Shown here in pieces: positions 17,291-26,071 of a stretch of 64,000 bases of DNA. The stretch spans positions 62,001 to 126,000 of the forward strand of contig NZ_NSGF01000013.1 of assembly GCF_002294995.1 (NCBI RefSeq). Reading direction: 5' to 3'. A program made the position numbers and the translations under genes. How positions within the stretch are numbered: position 1 is the stretch's first letter; every line of letters begins with the position of its first letter. This DNA comes from Mesorhizobium sp. WSM3860. Its GTDB lineage: Bacteria > Pseudomonadota > Alphaproteobacteria > Rhizobiales > Rhizobiaceae. The notes under the pieces are model-generated. The model worked only from the letters and a program-made list of their open reading frames with translations, had not been told where the DNA came from and did not search any database.

Positions 17291-18448
17291 TTATCGTTTG
17301 TAGCCGGTGTCCAGCCGGCGCTCGGTGTACATTGAATAGCGCGACATGCCGAAGCAGAACAGCCAGAACACGAAGGCGGCGAAGATCAGGCCGGACTTCG
17401 GGGTCTGCGGTGTCGCCCAGTTGGGGTCGGAGAAATTCTGCTTGACCACGCCCAGCAGGTCGAACATCGAGATGATGAGCACCAGGCTGGTGTCCTTGAA
17501 CATGCCGATGAAGGTGTTGACGATGCCGGGAATGACCAGCTTCAAGGCCTGCGGCAACACGATCAGGCCCATCTTCTGCCAATAGCCGAGGCCAAGCGAA
17601 TCGGCGCCCTCATACTGGCCCTTCGGGATCGCCTGCAGGCCGCCGCGCACCACTTCCGCCATATAGGCGGCCGCAAACAGCGACACGCCGATCAGCGCCC
17701 TGAGGTACTTGTCGAAGGTGACACCCTCGGGAAGGAAAAGCGGCAGCATGACGCTGGCGAAGAACAGCACGGTGATCAGCGGAATGCCGCGCACCGTCTC
17801 GATGAAGACGACGCAAAGCCATTTGACGATCGGCATCTGGGAGCGACGGCCGAGCGCCAGAGCGATGCCGAGCGGCAGCGACACGGCCATACCCACGAAG
17901 GAGAGACTGAGCGTCACCAGCAGCCCACCCCAGCGCGAGGTCTCGACATGCGGCAGGCCGAACACGCCGCCGACCAAAAGGAAGTGGGCGACGACCGGCA
18001 GCACGAGGAAGAGCAGGATGGCGTTCAGCCCCTTGCGCGGCACGCGCGGGATAAGCATGGGCACCAGCAGCACCACGAACAGGACGGCGACCAGGATAGG
18101 CCGCCAGCGTTCCTCGATGTGATAGGTGCCGAACATGAACTGGCCGAACTTGGCGTTGACGAAAGCCCAGCAGGCGCCGGTCCAGCCGTCGGGCTGGATG
18201 CCGCCTTGCGAGACGGTGGCGCAGACCGTGCGGTCCGGCCCGGTCCACTGCGCGTTTATGAAGGCCCAGTTGATGACCTGCGGCAGGATCCAGGCGACGA
18301 TGGCGATGCCGAGGATGGTCAGGATCGTGTCGCCAACCGAGGCGACCAGGTTCTTGCGCACCCAGGCATAGGCGCCGCGCTCGCCGGGAGGCGCCGGCTG
18401 CGCCAGCGTCATCTCGGTGCGCACCCAGGACATGTCGTGTTCCTGCAT
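17291..18448 (-). CDS. aapM: General L-amino acid ABC transporter permease
   Basis: A 385-residue inner-membrane permease. It has the long N-terminal extension with extra helices typical of AapM and a loop with Cys in ACWAFVNAKFGQ. A HisM-type permease core begins around residue 180. The EAA loop that docks with the ATPase is GADSLGLGYWQKMGLIVLPQ. It starts four bases after the aapQ stop, so coupling with aapQ is expected. AapQ and AapM form the transmembrane heterodimer. Confidence 0.95.
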   Translation of the reverse strand: MQEHDMSWVRTEMTLAQPAPPGERGAYAWVRKNLVASVGDTILTILGIAIVAWILPQVINWAFINAQWTGPDRTVCATVSQGGIQPDGWTGACWAFVNAKFGQFMFGTYHIEERWRPILVAVLFVVLLVPMLIPRVPRKGLNAILLFLVLPVVAHFLLVGGVFGLPHVETSRWGGLLVTLSLSFVGMAVSLPLGIALALGRRSQMPIVKWLCVVFIETVRGIPLITVLFFASVMLPLFLPEGVTFDKYLRALIGVSLFAAAYMAEVVRGGLQAIPKGQYEGADSLGLGYWQKMGLIVLPQALKLVIPGIVNTFIGMFKDTSLVLIISMFDLLGVVKQNFSDPNWATPQTPKSGLIFAAFVFWLFCFGMSRYSMYTERRLDTGYKR

Positions 18449-18452
18449 GGCT

Positions 18453-19640
18453 CTACCTCTCCACCAGCGCCATTCTGGCGTTCACCACGTTCATCACCGC
18501 GGAGGTGACGAGGCTCAGCACCAGATAGGCGATCATCATGAGAAACACGCCCTCGACCGCCTGGCCGGTCTGGTTGAGCACCGTGCCGGCGGTGGCGGTG
18601 AGATCGGGGTAGCCGATGGCGATCGCCAGCGAGGAGTTCTTGGTGAGATTCAGATACTGGCTGGTGAGCGGCGGGATGACGATGCGCATCGCCTGCGGGA
18701 TCACCACCAGGCGCAGAATCGGGCCGGAACGCAGGCCGAGTGCAGCCGCCGCTTCGCTCTGGCCTTTGCTGACGCCCTTGATGCCGGCGCGCACGATCTC
18801 GGCGATGAAGGCGGCCGTGTAGAAGGAAAGCGCCAGCAGGAGCGACAGGAACTCAGGCTTGATCTGAAATCCGCCTGTCAAATTGAAGGTCGACTGCTTC
18901 GGGAAGTCGAAAGTAAGCGGCATGCCGGCGAGCAGGAAGGCGAGCACGGGCAGTCCGACGATCAGGCCGACCGAGGTCCAGAACACCGGAAATTGCTGGC
19001 CGGTGGCCATCTGCCGCTGGCGCGCCCGGTGGGCGACAAACCACGCCATGGCGAGCCCCACGACGAAAGCGACCAGAACCAGCCAGGAGCCGTCGCCCCA
19101 GACACCGCGCGGAAAATAGAAGCCGCGCTGGTTGAGGAAGGAGCCGAACGGCAGGTGATAGCTTTCGCGCGGCGGCGGCAGTACCGCGAGCACGCCCGAA
19201 TACCAGAAGAAGATGACCAGCAGCGGCGGGATATTGCGGAAGATCTCGACATAGACCGTGCAGATCTTACGGATCAGCCAATTTTGCGACAGCCGGCCGA
19301 TGCCAATGATGAAGCCGACTATGGTGGCGAGGACAATGCCGGCGGCGGCAACGATGATTGTGTTGAGCAGGCCGACGATAAGCGCACGGCCATAGGTCGC
19401 GTCCGACGTGTAGGCAATCGGCGTGTCGGAGATATCGAAACCGGCCCTGTTCCTGAGGAACTGGAAGCCTGAGGCGATGTGAAGGCGCTGGAGGTTCTCG
19501 ATGACGTTGTTGACGATCCACCAGATCGAAACGAACAGAACAATCACGACCAGCGTCTGAAAGAACAGGGCCCGTATTTTCGGGTCATTGATGAAGGAGC
19601 CGCGACCCGGCTCCTGCCGAAGGATTTCCTGCGAAGCCAT
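18453..19640 (-). CDS. aapQ: General L-amino acid ABC transporter permease
   Basis: A 395-residue permease, partner of AapM. The N-terminal helix (ALFFQTLVVIVLFVSIWWIV) and a long periplasmic region precede the core with YVEIFRNIPPLLVIFFWY. The EAA loop is SEAAAALGLRSGPILRLVVI. The LNLTKNSSLAIAIGYPDL block is characteristic of this polar amino-acid permease family. It is separated from aapJ by 62 bases that hold a strong stem-loop, so its level is probably lower than that of the binding protein. Confidence 0.95.
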   Translation of the reverse strand: MASQEILRQEPGRGSFINDPKIRALFFQTLVVIVLFVSIWWIVNNVIENLQRLHIASGFQFLRNRAGFDISDTPIAYTSDATYGRALIVGLLNTIIVAAAGIVLATIVGFIIGIGRLSQNWLIRKICTVYVEIFRNIPPLLVIFFWYSGVLAVLPPPRESYHLPFGSFLNQRGFYFPRGVWGDGSWLVLVAFVVGLAMAWFVAHRARQRQMATGQQFPVFWTSVGLIVGLPVLAFLLAGMPLTFDFPKQSTFNLTGGFQIKPEFLSLLLALSFYTAAFIAEIVRAGIKGVSKGQSEAAAALGLRSGPILRLVVIPQAMRIVIPPLTSQYLNLTKNSSLAIAIGYPDLTATAGTVLNQTGQAVEGVFLMMIAYLVLSLVTSAVMNVVNARMALVER

Positions 19641-19663
19641 AGACGATCCCCTGGAAAGAGAAA

Positions 19664-19690
19664 CCGGGAGGCAGACGACCTGCCTCCCGG
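19664..19690 (-). promoter_or_regulatory. Intercistronic stem-loop between aapJ and aapQ
   Basis: A perfect 10-bp inverted repeat (19664-19673 with 19681-19690) with a 7-base loop, followed on the minus strand by a pyrimidine-rich 'tttctctttcc'. Such structures after binding-protein genes either attenuate read-through or stabilise the upstream mRNA. Confidence 0.75.
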
Positions 19691-19702
19691 ATCACGTTTC
19701 AA

Positions 19703-20731
19703 TCAGCGGACGGGCGGACCATATTGCAGGCCGCCCTTGGTCCACAGCGCGTTGATGCCGCGCGCGATCTTGAGCGGGCTGCCCGCGCCGACATTGCGCT
19801 CGAACATTTCGCCATAGTTGCCGACAGCCTTGATGATGTTGACAACCCAGTCGTTGGAGAGACCGAGATCGGCGCCGTACTTGCCGTCGGGTTCAGTGCC
19901 GAGGAGCCGCTGGATGTTCGGGTCGGTCGAGGTCTTCATCTCATCGACATTCGCCTGCGTGATGCCGGCTTCCTCGGCATTGAGCAGCGCGAAATACGTC
20001 CACCGCGCGATATGGGCCCACTGATCGTCGCCCTGGCGCACGGCCGGGCCGAGCGGCTCCTTGGAAATGATCTCGGGCAGCACGACGTGGTCGGCGGGCG
20101 AGGACAGCGTCAGACGGATGCCGTAGAGGCCGGACTGGTCGGTGGTGTAGGCGTCGCAGCGGCCGGAGTCGTAGGCGGCATTGACCTCTTCCAGCTTCTC
20201 GAACACGACGGGGTTGTACTCCATCTTGTTCTTCTTGAAGTAATCGGCGAGGTTGAGCTCCGTCGTGGTGCCGCTCTGCACGCAGACGGCGGCGCCCGAA
20301 AGCTGCAGCGCGGAGTTCACCCCCGGCAGCTTCTTGGCGTTGATCATGAAGCCCTGGCCGTCATAGTAGGTGACGCCGACAAAATCCAGGCCGAGCGCGC
20401 TGTCGCGGTTGCTCGTCCAGGTGGTGTTGCGCGAGAGGATGTCGATCTCGCCGGACTGCAGCGCAGTGAAACGCTCCTTCGCGCTGAGCGGCGTGAACTT
20501 GACCTTGGAGCCGTCACCAAAGACGGCGGCCGCAACGGCGCGGCAGAAATCCGCATCGATGCCCTTCCAGTCGCCCTTGTCGTCCGGCGCCGAAAAGCCG
20601 GCGAGGCCGGTCGAGACGCCGCACTGAATGAAGCCCTTCTGCTTGACGGTGTCGAGCGTGCCGGCCGAAGCGGCGGACGCCATGAGCCCGAGCGCGGCAG
20701 CGCCAAACATGCCCAATGCAATATGTTTCAT
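19703..20731 (-). CDS. aapJ: General L-amino acid ABC transporter periplasmic binding protein
   Basis: A 342-residue solute-binding protein with a Sec signal peptide (MKHIALGMFGAAALGLMASA, cleavage after ASAG-type site). The core is SBP family 3: GVSTGLAGFSAPDDKGDWKG, IDADFCRAVAAAVFGDGSKV and the RNTTWTSNRDSALGLDFVG block typical of AapJ. The start at 20731 was chosen for the signal peptide and the family length of about 341. It is promoter-proximal in aapJQMP. The 555-base gap upstream shares its promoter zone with the divergent metC-like gene. Confidence 0.95.
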   Translation of the reverse strand: MKHIALGMFGAAALGLMASAASAGTLDTVKQKGFIQCGVSTGLAGFSAPDDKGDWKGIDADFCRAVAAAVFGDGSKVKFTPLSAKERFTALQSGEIDILSRNTTWTSNRDSALGLDFVGVTYYDGQGFMINAKKLPGVNSALQLSGAAVCVQSGTTTELNLADYFKKNKMEYNPVVFEKLEEVNAAYDSGRCDAYTTDQSGLYGIRLTLSSPADHVVLPEIISKEPLGPAVRQGDDQWAHIARWTYFALLNAEEAGITQANVDEMKTSTDPNIQRLLGTEPDGKYGADLGLSNDWVVNIIKAVGNYGEMFERNVGAGSPLKIARGINALWTKGGLQYGPPVR

Positions 20732-21287
20732 GACCCACAGACCCTTTTCTGTTACAGGCGCCCCTAATTGCAGGCGACGCTTGATCTTTTTTCGTTTGTG
20801 AATGCAGCTCCCACTTAGGTCCGCTCCCGGACCCGCATCGTTTCGCCGATGCACTGCCTCCCATTCACGAAACGCATCGAAGGCGATTATTCCTGTGAGG
20901 TCAAGGGAAATGACCGAATTGCGACACGTTTGAAAACCGATTGCCGCAAATGCCCGAATTGCAGCCAAAAGCGCCCGCAAATCGGTCAAGAGCTGCAACG
21001 GGACCGGCAAGTCCGGCGCCATGGAAATTTTGGACGTTACCTGAACTCCCGCCTCTTACTACTGTTGCTGCCAATGGAAGGACTGGCATGATTCCTAGCG
21101 AAGAACGGGACGCCAGGCTGTCTCTGGCGCATCTTCGTCGCAGGCCTGCAAAGGGCACAAACGATGAGCCGGCGATCTGTCATTTGGCCCATCCAAACAC
21201 CGCCGCTTGGCGGGTTCGCAGCGGTTGCGCGACCAATTCCCCCGCTCTATGGCTGAGCCTCTGACACATTGCGACGAGCGACGAACT
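20732..21287. other. Divergent intergenic region, aapJ / metC-like
   Basis: A 556-base region without a convincing gene on either strand. It must hold the promoters of aapJ (minus) and the metC-like gene (plus). I looked for a sigma-54 promoter (TGGCAC-N5-TTGCA) and a SAM-II riboswitch and found no good match to either. Confidence 0.5.
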
Positions 21288-22460
21288 ATGGCGACAGACG
21301 GCAGCAACCTCGGCATCAACACGCGGCTTGCCCATTCCGGCAACGACCCGCGCGACTATTTCGGCTTCGTCAATCCGCCGGTCGTGCATGCCTCGACGGT
21401 GCTTTACCCCGACGCCGCCTCGATGGCCTCGCGCAGCCAGAAATACACCTACGGCACGCGCGGCACGCCGACCATGGATGCGCTCACGCTCGCCGTCGAT
21501 GCGCTGGAAGGCTCGGCCGGCACGATCGCCGTGCCGTCGGGCCTGGCTGCGGTGACGATTCCCCTGCTCACCTTCGTCTCGGCCGGCGATCATCTTTTGA
21601 TCGTTGATTCGGTCTATCACCCGACACGGAATTTCGCCGATACCATGCTGAAGCGGCTCGGCATCGATGTCGAGTATTACGATCCGCGCATCGGCGCCGG
21701 CATCGCTTCGCTGATCAAGCCCAACACCAAGGTGGTGTTCACCGAGTCGCCGGGATCGAACACCTATGAGGTGCAGGACATTCCGGCGATTGCCAAGGCC
21801 GCCCATGCGGCAAACGCCATTGTCATGATGGACAACACCTGGGCGACGCCGCTCTACTTCAAGCCGCTCGATTACGGCGTCGACATCTCGATCCATGCTG
21901 CAACCAAATACCCGGCCGGCCATTCGGACGTGCTGCTCGGCCTGGTCTCGGCCAATGACGCTAGCTGGAAGCAGCTCTATGAAGGGTTCTGCACGCTGGG
22001 CTGCTGTTCGGGCCCGGACGATATCTACCAGACGCTGCGCGGCTTGCGCACCATGGGGGTGAGGCTGGAGCATCACCAGAGGAGCGCGCTCGAAATCGCG
22101 CGCTGGCTGGAGGAGCAGCCGGGCGTTGCGCAGGTGCTGCATCCGGCGCTGCCGAGCCATCCCGACCATGCGCTCTGGAAGCGCGATTTCTGCGGCTCGA
22201 GCGGCGTCTTTTCGATCGTTCTGAATGGCGGCGGACAGAAGGCGCAGCACGCCTTCCTCGATGCGCTGACCATCTTCGGCCTCGGCTATTCCTGGGGCGG
22301 CTATGAGAGCCTTGCCGTGCCGGTTTTCCTCGGCGACCGCACCATCGCCAAGGGCGCCTATTCCGGGCCGCTGATCCGCCTGCAGATCGGGCTGGAAGAT
22401 GTCGAGGACCTCAAGGCGGACATCTCGCGCGGGCTCAAGGCGGCGGCCGAAGCCGGATGA
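21288..22460 (+). CDS. metC: Cystathionine beta-lyase (PLP, Cys/Met metabolism family)
   Basis: A 390-residue fold-type I PLP enzyme of the Cys/Met metabolism family. It probably cleaves cystathionine to homocysteine, pyruvate and ammonia. Seen: NTRLAHSGNDPRDYFGFVNP, KYTYGTRGTPTMDALTLAVD, the ESPGSNTYEVQDIPAIAKAA block, MMDNTWATPLYFKPL and the PLP lysine in ISIHAATKYPAGHSDVLLG. The start at 21288 matches the family N-terminus. The wide family substrate range means a gamma-lyase or sulfhydrylase cannot be fully excluded. Confidence 0.85.
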   Translation: MATDGSNLGINTRLAHSGNDPRDYFGFVNPPVVHASTVLYPDAASMASRSQKYTYGTRGTPTMDALTLAVDALEGSAGTIAVPSGLAAVTIPLLTFVSAGDHLLIVDSVYHPTRNFADTMLKRLGIDVEYYDPRIGAGIASLIKPNTKVVFTESPGSNTYEVQDIPAIAKAAHAANAIVMMDNTWATPLYFKPLDYGVDISIHAATKYPAGHSDVLLGLVSANDASWKQLYEGFCTLGCCSGPDDIYQTLRGLRTMGVRLEHHQRSALEIARWLEEQPGVAQVLHPALPSHPDHALWKRDFCGSSGVFSIVLNGGGQKAQHAFLDALTIFGLGYSWGGYESLAVPVFLGDRTIAKGAYSGPLIRLQIGLEDVEDLKADISRGLKAAAEAG

Positions 22461-22687
22461 CGAGCCAGGTGCTTACGAATCGAGTCCGAAAACGGCCGTA
22501 ACCCGTTGGCGCGATTGAGAAGGTAGAGGCCGCTGGCAGCATGGCGCCCGGGCCGCCTCAGCAATAATATTCTTTCCGGCCGCAAACATACGGATTGATT
22601 TGGCTTCCAAATCCGTGGCTTCGGCGGCATTGCGGGCGACGCAAATTCCGCCATCGACAATTCAAGCCATTCGACCTGGGGCCTGCC

Positions 22688-23773
22688 ATGGCATTCCGCC
22701 TCTTCGTTCCGATCCTTGCCGGCGCGACACTGCGCGAGCGACTGCTTGCCTGCATCGGCGCGACCATCGGCATCGCGCTGACCGGCGTGATCAGCGGGCT
22801 CGCCATGGGCAACGGGCCGCATGTGGCCATGCTGGTGGCACCGATGGGCGCGTCCGCCGTGCTGCTCTTTGCCGTGCCCTCGAGCCCGCTGGCGCAGCCT
22901 TGGTCGATCATCGGCGGCAACACGATCTCGGCGCTGGTCGGCGTCACGGTGGCGCATTTCGTGCACAACCCGGTGATCGCCTCCGGTCTCGCCGTGGCGC
23001 TGGCGATCGCCGCCATGTCGTTCACGCGCTCGCTGCATCCGCCGGGCGGTGCCGCAGCCCTCACCGGCGTGCTTGGCGGGCCGGCGGTGATCAGCGCCGG
23101 CTTCCTGTTTCCGTTTGTGCCGGTGGCGCTGAACTCGATCATATTGGTGACGCTCGGCTTCCTGTTCCACAAGCTGTCGCGGCGCAATTATCCGCATGTG
23201 CATCAGCCCGCCGCCAACAGCCACGGCACCGCCGACCGGCCGCCGGCGGAGCGCGTCGGCTTCCGGCCGGAGGATGTCGATGCTGCCCTTGCGGCACTCG
23301 ACGAGACCTTCGACATAGACCGTGACGACATCGAAAGGCTGCTGCGCCAGGTCGAGCTGCAGGCGATGGTGCGCACTCACCGCACGCTGCTCTGCCGGGA
23401 CATTATGTCCCGCGACGTGATCTCGGTGTCGGAGAACGCCACCGCCGACGAGGCGCGCAAGCAGCTTCTCGACCACAATATCCGCACCTTGCCGGTGGTC
23501 GACGCCGAGGCGAGGCTGGTCGGCGCCGTCGGCCTGCGCGAGTTGACGCAAGCGACCGACACCGTGAAGGGCGTGATGTCGAAGGCCGGCACGGCCTCGC
23601 CCGAGACACCGGCGATGAGCCTGCTGCCGCTGCTGACCGACGGGCGCAGCCATGCGGTGGTGATCGTCGACGAGGGTGGGCATATTCTCGGCCTCATTAC
23701 CCAGACCGATCTGCTGGCGGCCGCCGCCCGCGCGCAGGCTGCAGACAGGCCGCCGCTGAAAGCTGTAGCATAG
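22688..23773 (+). CDS. HPP-family membrane protein with tandem CBS domains
   Basis: A 361-residue protein. Residues 1-165 form an HPP transmembrane domain with four helices, including the hallmark TRSLHPPGGAAALTGVLGG. A linker leads to two CBS domains: CRDIMSRDVISVSENATADE (about 232 on) and VMSKAGTASPETPAMSLLPL (about 295 on). HPP proteins have been linked to nitrite transport in chloroplasts, and CBS pairs usually bind adenosyl nucleotides. A nucleotide-gated transport role is thus plausible but unproven. The ATG at 22688 was selected because the membrane domain begins there. Confidence 0.85.
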   Translation: MAFRLFVPILAGATLRERLLACIGATIGIALTGVISGLAMGNGPHVAMLVAPMGASAVLLFAVPSSPLAQPWSIIGGNTISALVGVTVAHFVHNPVIASGLAVALAIAAMSFTRSLHPPGGAAALTGVLGGPAVISAGFLFPFVPVALNSIILVTLGFLFHKLSRRNYPHVHQPAANSHGTADRPPAERVGFRPEDVDAALAALDETFDIDRDDIERLLRQVELQAMVRTHRTLLCRDIMSRDVISVSENATADEARKQLLDHNIRTLPVVDAEARLVGAVGLRELTQATDTVKGVMSKAGTASPETPAMSLLPLLTDGRSHAVVIVDEGGHILGLITQTDLLAAAARAQAADRPPLKAVA

Positions 23774-23864
23774 CGTTCGACAGGATCTCGAAAGTCCGGG
23801 AACCTTTTGCCGGCAGGCGCGTCCAATTGCCCGGATGCAACGCCTGTTGGGAGATTGGGGCGCG

Positions 23865-24563
23865 ATGACGAAGTCAGCAAGGCAGGCCGCCGCGGTTTCG
23901 GCGGCGGAGGCCGGCGAGATGGCGCTGGTGCGCCGGGCGCTGGCACGGGACCCGGGCGCCTTTCTCCTGATCATCAAGACGCACAACCAGCGGCTCTACC
24001 GGATCGCGCGCGGCGTGGTGCGCAACGACGCCGAAGCCGAGGACATCGTGCAGGAAGCCTATATGCGCGCCTTCGCCAGCCTCGACAGCTTCCGCGGCGA
24101 TGCCTCGCTCTCGACCTGGCTGTCGCGCATCGTGATCAACGAGGCGCTCGGCCGGCTGCGCAAGAAAAAGCGCATCGTGGCGATGCCTGAAAACCCTGAG
24201 GCGCAGATCATCCGGTTTCCCCTGAACCCAAGCGACTTGAACCCTGGCGACGATCCGGAGCGGACAATGGCGCAGCGGCAGATCCTAGGGCTTGTCGAGC
24301 GGGCGACCGACAGCCTTCCCGACGTCTATCGCACCGTCTTCGTCGCCCGCGTCATCGAAGGCCTCAGCATCGAAGAGACCGCCGAGTTGCTGGGCATCAG
24401 GCCGGAAACGGTGAAGACCAGGCTGCACCGGGCGCGTGCCTTGGTGCGCAAGGCGCTGGACGACGAGATCGGCCCGGTGCTGCTCGACGCTTTTCCTTTC
24501 GCCGGCCGCCGCTGCGAGCGGCTGACGCAGGCGGTGATGAAGCGGCTGGGATTCGGGGGCTGA
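23865..24563 (+). CDS. RNA polymerase sigma factor, ECF subfamily
   Basis: A 232-residue group IV sigma factor. Region 2 is QRLYRIARGVVRNDAEAEDI through YMRAFASLDSFRGDASLSTW. Region 4 is LPDVYRTVFVARVIEGLSIE, then ETAELLGIRPETVKTRLHRA. A C-terminal tail of about 30 residues with a Cys (FAGRRCERLTQAVM) follows. No anti-sigma gene is adjacent. The DUF4142 and cupredoxin genes lie downstream, separated by a composite repeat element, and may be targets or operon partners in other strains. An alternative start lies ten codons upstream. Confidence 0.9.
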   Translation: MTKSARQAAAVSAAEAGEMALVRRALARDPGAFLLIIKTHNQRLYRIARGVVRNDAEAEDIVQEAYMRAFASLDSFRGDASLSTWLSRIVINEALGRLRKKKRIVAMPENPEAQIIRFPLNPSDLNPGDDPERTMAQRQILGLVERATDSLPDVYRTVFVARVIEGLSIEETAELLGIRPETVKTRLHRARALVRKALDDEIGPVLLDAFPFAGRRCERLTQAVMKRLGFGG

Positions 24564-24590
24564 CGGTTCGTCGGGGCTACCTGATCAACG

Positions 24591-24768
24591 CTGGCGGGAC
24601 AGCGCCCCCCTCTGGCCTGCCGGCCATCTCCCCCACTTTGGGGGGAGATTGGCTGTCATCGCGGCTTTCGCAAATCGCCGACGTTGCAGGTTGAGCGAGG
24701 CGCCAAAGCCACCGATCTCCCCCCTCGTGGGGGAGATGTCCGGCAGGACAGAGGGGGGCGCGAAGGAA
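24591..24768. repeat. Composite palindromic element (locus C)
   Basis: Palindromic units at 24591-24655 and 24714-24768 lie in opposite orientation around a spacer. The spacer (gctttcgcaaatcgccgacg and flanks) is the near reverse complement of the spacer in locus B. It fills about half of the 337-base gap between the sigma factor and the DUF4142 gene. Confidence 0.8.
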
Positions 24769-24900
24769 CTCGACGCTGTAGTGCTAGCTCCTCGAATGCC
24801 GCGACGAAATACGTCAGGAACGTTTCGCCCTCTCCCGCATCCAATGCCCGTCAACCCAAAACAAGCCCGAGGCCTCACGCCGCCGGGCGAAGGAGATGCC

Positions 24901-25425
24901 ATGTTTATCCGACCGACCGCAGCCCTCGCCGCCTTCCTCCTCGTCAGCGCAGCGCCGCTGGCTGAGGCCGCCGAGAAGCCGACCGACCCGCAGATCGCCC
25001 ATATCGCCTATACGGCCGGCGTGCTCGACATCGAGGCGGCGAAGCTGGCGATCAAGAAGTCGAAAACCAAGGAGGTCGTCGACTTTGCCAAGGATATGGA
25101 GCGCGACCACGAGGCGGTGAACAAGCAGGCTCTGGACCTGGTGAAGAAGCTGAAGGTGAAGCCGGAAGACAACGCCACCAGCCAGGCGCTGACCAAGGCG
25201 GCGAAGGACGAGCGCGCCAAGCTGGCGAAGCTGAAGGGCACTGCCTTCGACAAGGCGTATATCGAGAACGAAGTGGCCTATCACAAGCAGGTCAACGGAG
25301 CGCTCGAAACCCTGCTCATTCCTTCGGCCAGCAATGCCGAGCTGAAGAGCCTGCTGGAGACCGGCCTGAAAATCTTCCAGGGGCATGAGCAGCATGCCGA
25401 GCATGTCGCCGGCACGCTGAAATGA
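24901..25425 (+). CDS. DUF4142 secreted helical protein
   Basis: A 174-residue protein with a Sec signal peptide (FIRPTAALAAFLLVSAAPLA, cleavage near AEAAEK). The mature domain is DUF4142: IAHIAYTAGVLDIEAAKLAI, VVDFAKDMERDHEAVNKQAL and YIENEVAYHKQVNGALETLL. These are helical and ferritin-like, with His/Glu residues that may bind metal. The ATG at 24901 has a strong 'gaaggagatgcc' site. Its stop overlaps the cupredoxin start by 4 bases, so the two proteins are made together and probably work together in the periplasm. Confidence 0.9.
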   Translation: MFIRPTAALAAFLLVSAAPLAEAAEKPTDPQIAHIAYTAGVLDIEAAKLAIKKSKTKEVVDFAKDMERDHEAVNKQALDLVKKLKVKPEDNATSQALTKAAKDERAKLAKLKGTAFDKAYIENEVAYHKQVNGALETLLIPSASNAELKSLLETGLKIFQGHEQHAEHVAGTLK

Positions 25426-25736
25426 GGGCGGCCGCGTTATCGCTGCTCGGCTCGCTGGCGCTGGCGCTTGTCGCTTCGCCGGCGCTCGCCGCCACCATCG
25501 AGGTGACGATCGACAGGCTGGTCTACTCGCCGGCGAGCGTCGAGGCCAGGGTCGGCGACACGATCGAGTGGGTGAACAAGGATGTCATCGCCCACACCGC
25601 GACGGTGAAGGGCGGCTGGGAGGTGATGATCCCGCCGAAGTCGAAAGGCAGGATCACGCTCAGCCGAGCGGGCGCGGTTGATTATTTCTGCCGTCTCCAC
25701 CCCAACATGAAGGGTCACCTCAACGTGGCGCCCTAA
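25422..25736 (+). CDS. Periplasmic cupredoxin (amicyanin/plastocyanin-like)
   Basis: A 104-residue protein with a signal peptide (LSLLGSLALALVASPALA) and a type I copper domain. The ligands are His58 (DVIAHTATVK), Cys90, His93 and Met96 (YFCRLHPNMKGH). This gives a single mononuclear copper site for electron transfer or copper handling. It is translationally coupled to the upstream DUF4142 gene. The electron-transfer partner is not identifiable from context. Confidence 0.92.
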   Translation: MRAAALSLLGSLALALVASPALAATIEVTIDRLVYSPASVEARVGDTIEWVNKDVIAHTATVKGGWEVMIPPKSKGRITLSRAGAVDYFCRLHPNMKGHLNVAP

Positions 25737-25931
25737 TCCCCCGCCGGGTCGAGCTGAAGCGAGGCGCGCCGCGCCTCGCTCAGCCGGGTGACGTGCGTCC
25801 ATGAGCCGTCATAGATGGGCCGGCGCCGCTCGATCCAGGCGCTGAGCCCTTCGCCGAGGTCGGCGGTCGGGGCGGTTGAGCGTCAGCATCGCGACGCGGT
25901 GGCGGATTTCGCAAAGCACGGGCTCGGTCAT
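25733..25931 (-). pseudogene. Enoyl-CoA hydratase remnant with a large internal deletion
   Basis: The minus strand from 25931 reads MTEPVLCEIRHRVAMLTLNR, the standard enoyl-CoA hydratase/isomerase N-terminus. At about 25870 the frame changes and reads ADLGEGLSAWIERRRPIYDG, a typical C-terminal end of the same family, running to a stop at 25733. The central part with the CoA pocket and catalytic residues is missing, so this is a decayed gene of 199 bases. It lies divergent from a TetR gene that may once have controlled it. Confidence 0.75.
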
Positions 25932-25961
25932 AGTGTTCTCCTTAGCCGTTCGTTTTTCTCT

Positions 25962-26002
25962 GCAATTCCGAACGAAAACCGCTGCGCATGTCCTGGAATT
26001 GC
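25962..26002. repeat. GCAATTCC...GGAATTGC palindromic intergenic element, copy 2
   Basis: A 41-base element with the same inverted ends and 'cgaaaaccg' core as the copy at 10119-10160. It lies between the enoyl-CoA hydratase remnant and the TetR promoter. Confidence 0.7.
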
Positions 26003-26036
26003 TCTGTGGAACGGCTGCAAGGGACCAGCTTCCGGC

Positions 26037-26071
26037 TTGTGTGTATATTCACTAGTCGGTATACTTGACGG
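26037..26071 (+). promoter_or_regulatory. TetR gene promoter with overlapping operator; likely leaderless start
   Basis: A -35 like box ttgtgt (26037-26042), a 17-base spacer and a TATACT -10 box (26060-26065) place transcription start at about the ATG (26072). An inverted repeat GTATA-N12-TATAC (26043-26047 / 26060-26064) overlaps the -10, fitting autorepression. No Shine-Dalgarno site is visible before the ATG. Confidence 0.55.

Noticed and set aside
20732..21287. Possible SAM-II riboswitch upstream of the metC-like gene
   Set aside because: A short 'ccgcttggcgg' hairpin is present, but the conserved SAM-II core and pseudoknot segments are not.
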